Source: Paenacidovorax monticola (lineage in GTDB: Bacteria > Pseudomonadota > Gammaproteobacteria > Burkholderiales > Burkholderiaceae_C). From it: a stretch of DNA of 64,000 bases. Where the stretch lies: NCBI RefSeq assembly GCF_014489595.1, contig NZ_CP060790.1, forward strand, positions 2,542,001 to 2,606,000, in the 5' to 3' direction. Under the pieces are notes generated by a model. The model ran no database searches. It saw nothing but the letters and a program-made list of their open reading frames with translations, and had not been told where the DNA came from. This document shows, piece by piece, positions 59,394-64,000 of this stretch (position 1 is the stretch's first letter; every line of letters begins with the position of its first letter). The translations under genes and the position numbers were made by a program.

Positions 59394-60267
59394 AGCGTGT
59401 CGGGAAGTTCGATCTGGCCTTCGAAAACGGTGGTGGCGGGGCCGGTCATGAAGACCGCGTCCTGCTCGCCACCGGCCCAGGCGATGGTGAGGAGGCCGCC
59501 GCGCGTCTGCACGTCCACCCGCGCGTCGAGCAGCCCCAGGCGGATGCCCGACACCACGGCCGCACAGGCGCCCGTGCCGCAGGCCAGCGTCTCGCCCGCG
59601 CCGCGCTCGTACACGCGCAGGCGCACATGCGTGCGGTCCACGATCTGCAGAAAGCCCGCGTTCACGCGCTGCGGGAAGCGCGCGTGGCTCTCGATCAGCG
59701 GCCCCCAGGCCGCGACGGGCGCGGTGTCCACGTCATCAACGAGCTGCACGGCGTGCGGGTTGCCCATCGAGGCAACCGCTACCAAAACAGTAGCTGGCGG
59801 CGCAGCGCCATCCAGCGCCAGCGGCCATTTTTGCCCCAAGCCCTGGGCCACGGGCACCAGCCCCTGGGCATCGAAGGGCACGCGCGCGGGTTCGAACACT
59901 GGGAGGCCCATGTCCACGGTGACGCGGCCGTCGGCCGTGAGTTGGGGAGCGATCACGCCGGAGCGGGTCTGCACGCGGATCTGGTCCTTGTCGGTCAGGC
60001 CCTTGTCGCGCACATAGCGCGCGAAGCAGCGCGCGCCATTGCCGCACTGCTCCACCTCGCCGCCGTCGGCGTTGTGGATCACGTACTCGAAGTCCACCCC
60101 TGCGCGGGAGACGGCCGCACGGTGAGGATCTGGTCGGCGCCCACGCCGAAATGGCGATCGCCCAGGAAGCGGTACTGCGCGGGCGAGAGTCCCAGGCGGC
60201 CCTGCGTTTCATCGAGCACGACGAAGTCGTTGCCCGCGCCCTGCATCTTGGTGAAGCGGATCTGCAT
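59390..60267 (-). CDS. dapF: Diaminopimelate epimerase (frame broken)
   Basis: About 292 residues after restoring one base near 60100. It converts LL- to meso-diaminopimelate for lysine and peptidoglycan. The upstream frame has [19 protein letters not shown]; the downstream frame has [13 protein letters not shown] (first catalytic Cys), ASMGNPHAV and [14 protein letters not shown] (second catalytic Cys). A run of codons at about 59778-59833 coincides with a palindromic repeat and adds about ten residues compared with E. coli DapF. The frame break is a likely sequence error because the gene is essential. Confidence 0.95.
59778..59833 (+). repeat. Palindromic element, copy inside dapF
   Basis: Read on the minus strand it contains AAAATGGC, CGCTGGCGCT, GCGCCGCCAGCTACTG and TTTTGGTAGC, the same block order as the intergenic copy at 22452-22504. 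It is read through in frame in dapF. Confidence 0.6.
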
Positions 60268-60279
60268 GATGGGAGCCGA

Positions 60280-60912
60280 TTATCCGCGCTGGCCGCGCAG
60301 ACGGTCGAGCGCGCGGTCGACGAAGTGCAGGCGGTCCTGGCCCCAGAAGCGCTCGCCCTCCAGGACGAAAGTGGGCGCGCCGAACACACCCAGGCGCACG
60401 GCCTCGTCGCTGAACGCCTGGTACTGCGCGAGGGTCCCGGGTGCCTGCTCGAGTGCGTGCAGCGCCGCGCCGTCATAGCCGGCCTCATGGGCCACGGCGA
60501 TGCGCACGGCCGCGTCGGCCGTGTTGCGCTCCTCGGCCCAGAGCGCGCGCAGCAGCGCGTGCGAGAGAGGAAAGGCGTCCAACCCCTGCAGTTGCGCGGC
60601 AATCACCATCCAGCCCGGGTACTTGTTCCAGTTCGGGTCGCTGGCCTGGCCCTTGGGGTAGTGGGCGGGCTCCAGGTTGAGCGGCATGCCCAGGTAGTCG
60701 CGCCAGCGCGCCAGCTCCAGCGCATGGTAGGTGCGGCGCGGCTCGGGCCGGGTCTTGAGCGGAATGCCGCCGGTCTGGGGCACCACCGCCTGGAAATCGT
60801 AGGGCTTGAGCACGAGGCGCACGCCATGGCGGCGCACGATGTCCTGCAACTGCGGCCCCGCGAAATAGGCCCAGGGCGAAGAAAGGCTGTAGAAACAGTC
60901 GAGTTGGATCAT
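60280..60912 (-). CDS. DsbA-fold 2-hydroxychromene-2-carboxylate isomerase-like protein
   Basis: A 210-residue thioredoxin/DsbA-like protein without the CxxC pair; instead the glutathione-site Ser is in FYSLSSPWAYFAGP (about 6-19). VFGAPTFVLEGERFWGQDRL (about 174-193) is the cis-Pro region. Such enzymes isomerise aromatic-degradation intermediates with glutathione, but no degradation genes are adjacent, so the substrate is unclear. It is 12 nt upstream of dapF, in the same operon, and divergent from the flavin monooxygenase. Confidence 0.85.
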   Translation of the reverse strand: MIQLDCFYSLSSPWAYFAGPQLQDIVRRHGVRLVLKPYDFQAVVPQTGGIPLKTRPEPRRTYHALELARWRDYLGMPLNLEPAHYPKGQASDPNWNKYPGWMVIAAQLQGLDAFPLSHALLRALWAEERNTADAAVRIAVAHEAGYDGAALHALEQAPGTLAQYQAFSDEAVRLGVFGAPTFVLEGERFWGQDRLHFVDRALDRLRGQRG

Positions 60913-60932
60913 CCATCGATTATCTTCAGGCC

Positions 60933-62459
60933 GTGACCACCGAATCGCTTCCATTGCCTACCGCCCTGCCCCCCGTGCCCGCCCAGGCTCTCGCGAGCCC
61001 GCGGAACGCCGCCGCGCTGCAACGCCTGGCCGAACAGGCCCGCGCCGACCTTGAACGCCTGAACTACCCGCCGCCCGACTGGATGCCCGCGCCCGCCGAG
61101 AACGCCCCGCTCGACGCGCTCGTCGTGGGCGCCGGCATGTGCGGCCAGACCGCCGCCTTCGCCCTGCTGCGCGAGGGCGTGCGCCGCCTGCGCGTGATCG
61201 ACGCCGCCGCGCGCGGCGAGGAAGGCCCCTGGGCCACCTACGCGCGCATGCTCACGCTGCGCAGCCCCAAGCAGCTCACGGGCCCCGACCTGGGCGTGCC
61301 CAGCCTCACCTTCCGCGCCTGGTACGAGGCCCAGCACGGCACGGGCGACACATCGCCCTTCGACGCCGCCACGCCGGGCTGGGCCGCGCTGCACAAGATC
61401 GGCCGCATCGACTGGCGCGACTACCTGCTGTGGGTGCGCGACACGGCGCGGCTCCCCGTCGAAAACGGCGTGCGCCTGCTGTCCGTGCGCGACGAGGACG
61501 GCCTGATCGTGGCCGAGCTGCAAGGCCCCGCGGGCCCCCAGACCGTGCGCACGCGCAAGCTGGTGCTGGCCCTGGGGCGCGACGGCAGCGGAGCGCCGCG
61601 CTGGCCCCACTTTCCCTCGCTCGACCGGCAGGACCCGCTCGCGCGCGGCCGCGTGTTCCATTCGGCCGATGCGATCGCCTTCGAGGCCCTGCGCGGCCGC
61701 CATGTGGGCGTGCTGGGCGCGGGCGCCTCGGCCTTCGACAACGCGGCCTGCGCGCTGGAGGCCGGCGCGCGCGTGACGCAGTTCGCGCGCCGCGCCGTGC
61801 TGCCGCAGGTGAACAAGAGCAAGGCCGCGTCCTTCCCCGGCTTCCTGCGCGGCTACGCGGCGCTCGACGACGCGCGCAAATGGCGTTTCTACACCTACAT
61901 CTTCGACGAGCAGGTGCCGCCGCCCTGGGAGACCGTGCGCCGCTGCGATGCGCACGAAGGCTTCACCCTGCGCCTGGGCCGCGGCTGGCAGGACGTGCGG
62001 CCCACGCCCGGGGGCGTGGAGGTGGCCACGGCCGATGGGGTGGAGCGCTTCGACGCCGTCATCTTCGGCACGGGCTTCGACGTGGACCTGCTGGACCGCC
62101 CAGAGCTGGCGCGCTACACGCCCCATATCGACACCTGGGCGCGCCATGTGGCGCCCGAACTCTCCGGGCACGAGGCCGCGCGCTTCCCCTACCTGGGCGA
62201 CGGCTTCGCGCTGCAAAGCGCCGACGGCCGGCACGCCGGCGCGCTCGCGCGCATGCACCTGTTCAACTGGGGTGCCACGATGTCGCACGCCGCGCTGGGC
62301 AGCGACATTCCGGGCCTGGCCATCGGCGCCACGCGCCTGGCCCAGGCACTGGTGAGCGACCTGTTCGTGGAGGATGCAGACCTGCACTGGCAGCGCCTGC
62401 AGGCCCACGACGAGGCCGAGCTGCTGCCCACGAAGTGGTACGTACCGCCTTCCCCTTGA
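60933..62459 (+). CDS. Flavin-containing monooxygenase-like FAD/NAD(P) oxidoreductase
   Basis: A 508-residue enzyme starting at GTG 60933. The FAD loop VVGAGMCGQTAAFALL is at about 68-83, the NADP loop GVLGAGASAFDNAA at about 257-270, and the FMO-type FGTGFDVDLLD near 380. It should oxygenate or oxidise a small substrate in the cytosol. It is 20 nt upstream of a DoxX gene, probably one operon. The substrate is unknown. Confidence 0.85.
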   Translation: MTTESLPLPTALPPVPAQALASPRNAAALQRLAEQARADLERLNYPPPDWMPAPAENAPLDALVVGAGMCGQTAAFALLREGVRRLRVIDAAARGEEGPWATYARMLTLRSPKQLTGPDLGVPSLTFRAWYEAQHGTGDTSPFDAATPGWAALHKIGRIDWRDYLLWVRDTARLPVENGVRLLSVRDEDGLIVAELQGPAGPQTVRTRKLVLALGRDGSGAPRWPHFPSLDRQDPLARGRVFHSADAIAFEALRGRHVGVLGAGASAFDNAACALEAGARVTQFARRAVLPQVNKSKAASFPGFLRGYAALDDARKWRFYTYIFDEQVPPPWETVRRCDAHEGFTLRLGRGWQDVRPTPGGVEVATADGVERFDAVIFGTGFDVDLLDRPELARYTPHIDTWARHVAPELSGHEAARFPYLGDGFALQSADGRHAGALARMHLFNWGATMSHAALGSDIPGLAIGATRLAQALVSDLFVEDADLHWQRLQAHDEAELLPTKWYVPPSP

Positions 62460-62479
62460 AGAAAAGCACCGAGAAACCC

Positions 62480-62872
62480 ATGAACAAGCTCTGGAACCTC
62501 TTTCACCACCCGCACGCAGGCACCGTGCTGCTGCGCACCACCCTGGCCCTGCTGATGCTGCTGCACGGCTGGAGCAAGATCACCCACGGCATCGGCTCCA
62601 TCGAGGGCATGGTGGCCAGCCATGGCCTGCCCCGCTTCCTGGCCTACGGCGTGTACCTCGGCGAGGTGGTGGCGCCGCTGCTGCTGCTGGTGGGCGTGTG
62701 GGTGGTGCCCGCCGCGCTGGTCGTCGCCATCAACATGGTGGTGGCGGTGCTGCTGGTGCACCGGGGCCAGGTCTTCTCGCTCAACCAGGTGGGCGGCTGG
62801 TCGCTGGAGCTGCAGGCGCTGTTCTTCGTGGGCGCCCTGGCCGTGGCGATGACGTCCAAGCCGGGGAAGTGA
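62480..62872 (+). CDS. DoxX family membrane protein
   Basis: A 130-residue protein with four membrane helices, typical of DoxX: TVLLRTTLALLMLLHGWSKI (about 15-34), then GLPRFLAYGVYLGEVVAPLL and INMVVAVLLVHRG. Members associate with oxidoreductases. ATG at 62480 lies 20 nt after the monooxygenase stop; the pair may function together. It is convergent with the Bug-protein gene. Confidence 0.9.
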   Translation: MNKLWNLFHHPHAGTVLLRTTLALLMLLHGWSKITHGIGSIEGMVASHGLPRFLAYGVYLGEVVAPLLLLVGVWVVPAALVVAINMVVAVLLVHRGQVFSLNQVGGWSLELQALFFVGALAVAMTSKPGK

Positions 62873-62876
62873 GGCC

Positions 62877-63879
62877 TCAGTCGATCGAGATATTTGCCGC
62901 CTTGACCACCTCGGCCCACTTCTGGCGGTTGGCCTTCACGGTGGCGCGGAACTGCTCGGGCGACTCGATGCGCACGCTGTTGCCCGCGCTCTCCAGCTTG
63001 GCGCGCACCTCGGGGTTCTCCAGCACGGTCTTGATGGCGCCGTTGAGCTTGGCGACCACCTTGGCATCCGTGCCCTTGGGCGCGAACAGGCCGAACCAGA
63101 TCGAGCTGTCGAAGCCCTTGGCGCCCGGCAGGCCGCTCTCGGCGATGGTGGGCACCTCGGCGATGGCAGGCACGCGCTTGGCCGTGGTCACGCCGAGCAG
63201 GCGCACCTTGTGGGCCTGGTAGTGCGACAGCACGGTCTGCACCTGGTTCATGATGCAGCAGGTCTCGCCCTTGAGCACGGCCGTGATGGCCTCGGGCCCC
63301 CTTTGTAGGGCACATGCACCATGTTCAGGCCCATGCGCGCATTGAACTCGGCAAACGCCATGTGCGTGCCTGTGCCGTTGCCCGTGGAGGCGAAGTTGTA
63401 CTTGCCGGGGTGGGCCCGCACCAGTTCGACGAACTCCTTCACGGTCTTCACGTTGACCACGTCGGGGTTGATCGTGAGCACGTTGGACACGTCGAGGATC
63501 GGCGCCACGGGCACGAAGTCGGCTTCCACGTCGAAGGGCAGCTTCTTGTACAGCGCCGCGTTGCTGCCGTGCGTGGCCGCCGTGCCGAAGACCAGCGTGT
63601 AGCCGTCGGGCTTGGCGCGCGCCACATACTCGCTCGCGATGTTGCCGGCCGCGCCGGTCTTGTAGTCGATGATGACGGGCTGGCCCAGCACCTTGCCCAG
63701 GGGCTCCTGGATATGGCGCGCCACCACGTCCACGCCCGAACCCGCCGGGAAGGTCATGATGAAGGTGACGGGCTGCTGCGGCCACTCGCCCCCCTGGGCA
63801 TGCGCGGCGGGGCGGACAGGGCCAGGGCGGTGGCGGCGAAGGTGCCCAGCAGGGCACGGCGTGCGAGGGTGAGGCGCAT
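62877..63879 (-). CDS. Bug-family (TctC) tripartite tricarboxylate-type binding protein (two frame breaks)
   Basis: About 334 residues after restoring one base near 63300 and one near 63800. It starts with a signal peptide (MRLTLARRALLGTFAATALA). The binding-domain pieces are TFPAGSGVDVVARHIQEPLG, NFASTGNGTGTHMAFAEFN, VHVPYKGG...AITAVLKGE and LLGVTTAKRVPAIAEVPT. Bug proteins bind carboxylated or other small solutes in the periplasm and are very numerous in Burkholderiales, most as orphans, as here. Confidence 0.88.
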
Positions 63880-63949
63880 GGGAGGTTCCCGGAAAAATGC
63901 AGTCGATGCATTCATTGTGCCGAGAGCCTCAGCAGCTTTCAGCATGTGC

Positions 63950-64000
63950 TTATGCCGCGGCGGCGGGCTCGTCCAGGTGGTCCACGAGGAAATCCAGGAA
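63950..64000 (-). CDS. C-terminal end of a probable LysR-type regulator (cut by the window)
   Basis: Sixteen final codons (FLDFLVDHLDEPAAAA) and a TAA stop are visible on the minus strand. The FLDFLVDHL ending resembles the C-terminus of LysR-type regulators, and such genes often neighbour Bug-protein genes. Too little is visible for certainty. Confidence 0.4.
   Translation of the reverse strand, partial: FLDFLVDHLDEPAAAA

Overview
This is about 64 kb of GC-rich chromosomal DNA. Gene content and protein style point to a betaproteobacterium of the order Burkholderiales, most likely Comamonadaceae (Acidovorax, Alicycliphilus or Diaphorobacter type); this is inferred from recognised protein families and a lineage-typical palindromic repeat, not from a database search. 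I see no rRNA, tRNA, insertion sequence, phage or CRISPR array.

Layout. 1-2.1 kb: the start of an unknown gene, DAHP synthase (aroG) with a complete-looking aromatic attenuator, and an unknown gene. 2.2-7.0 kb: a markedly AT-richer five-gene operon (SASA-type esterase, NodU/SxtI-type O-carbamoyltransferase, SxtJ-like membrane protein, DUF5989 peptide, SGNH hydrolase), probably decorating a surface glycan or secreted metabolite. 7.1-14.5 kb: tldD, a YegP-like protein, rodA, an HDOD-GAF protein, a YqiA-like esterase and an O-antigen ligase/oligosaccharyltransferase. 14.7-25.2 kb: RNase II family, TonB-like protein, aroE, mtgA, a MATE transporter, a PlsC-CdsA pair, ruvC, an unknown gene and a chemoreceptor. 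25.5-28.8 kb: thiC with a TPP riboswitch, a small membrane protein and lpxC. 29.0-46.8 kb: the whole division/cell-wall (dcw) cluster on the minus strand, mraZ-rsmH-ftsL-ftsI-murE-murF-mraY-murD-ftsW-murG-murC-ddlB-ftsQ-ftsA-ftsZ, mostly with 4-nt start/stop overlaps and led by a promoter carrying a ladder of AGTG repeats. 47.1-54.2 kb: hslU, hslV, a STAS-like protein, a Cys-poor DksA, a COG0523 GTPase and an RlmI-type methyltransferase. 54.3-64 kb: a PhnD-like binding protein, an EAL/CBS/GGDEF protein, xerC, DUF484, dapF, a DsbA-fold isomerase, a flavin monooxygenase, DoxX, a Bug-family binding protein and the tail of a probable LysR regulator.

The most noteworthy observations are: (i) an 18-codon leader peptide rich in Phe/Tyr/Trp with antiterminator and terminator in front of aroG, possibly translated from a leaderless transcript; (ii) the carbamoyltransferase cassette; (iii) a dispersed palindromic element found between genes, as the thiC terminator, and apparently inside the reading frames of aroE, dapF and murG; (iv) an MraZ-type operator; (v) a Cys-poor DksA beside a COG0523 GTPase, suggesting a zinc-sparing arrangement.

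Sequence quality: ten genes, several essential (ftsW, dapF), carry in total about 15 frame breaks, all explained by single missing bases, mostly in G/C runs. I treat these as sequencing errors and give the reconstructed gene extents.
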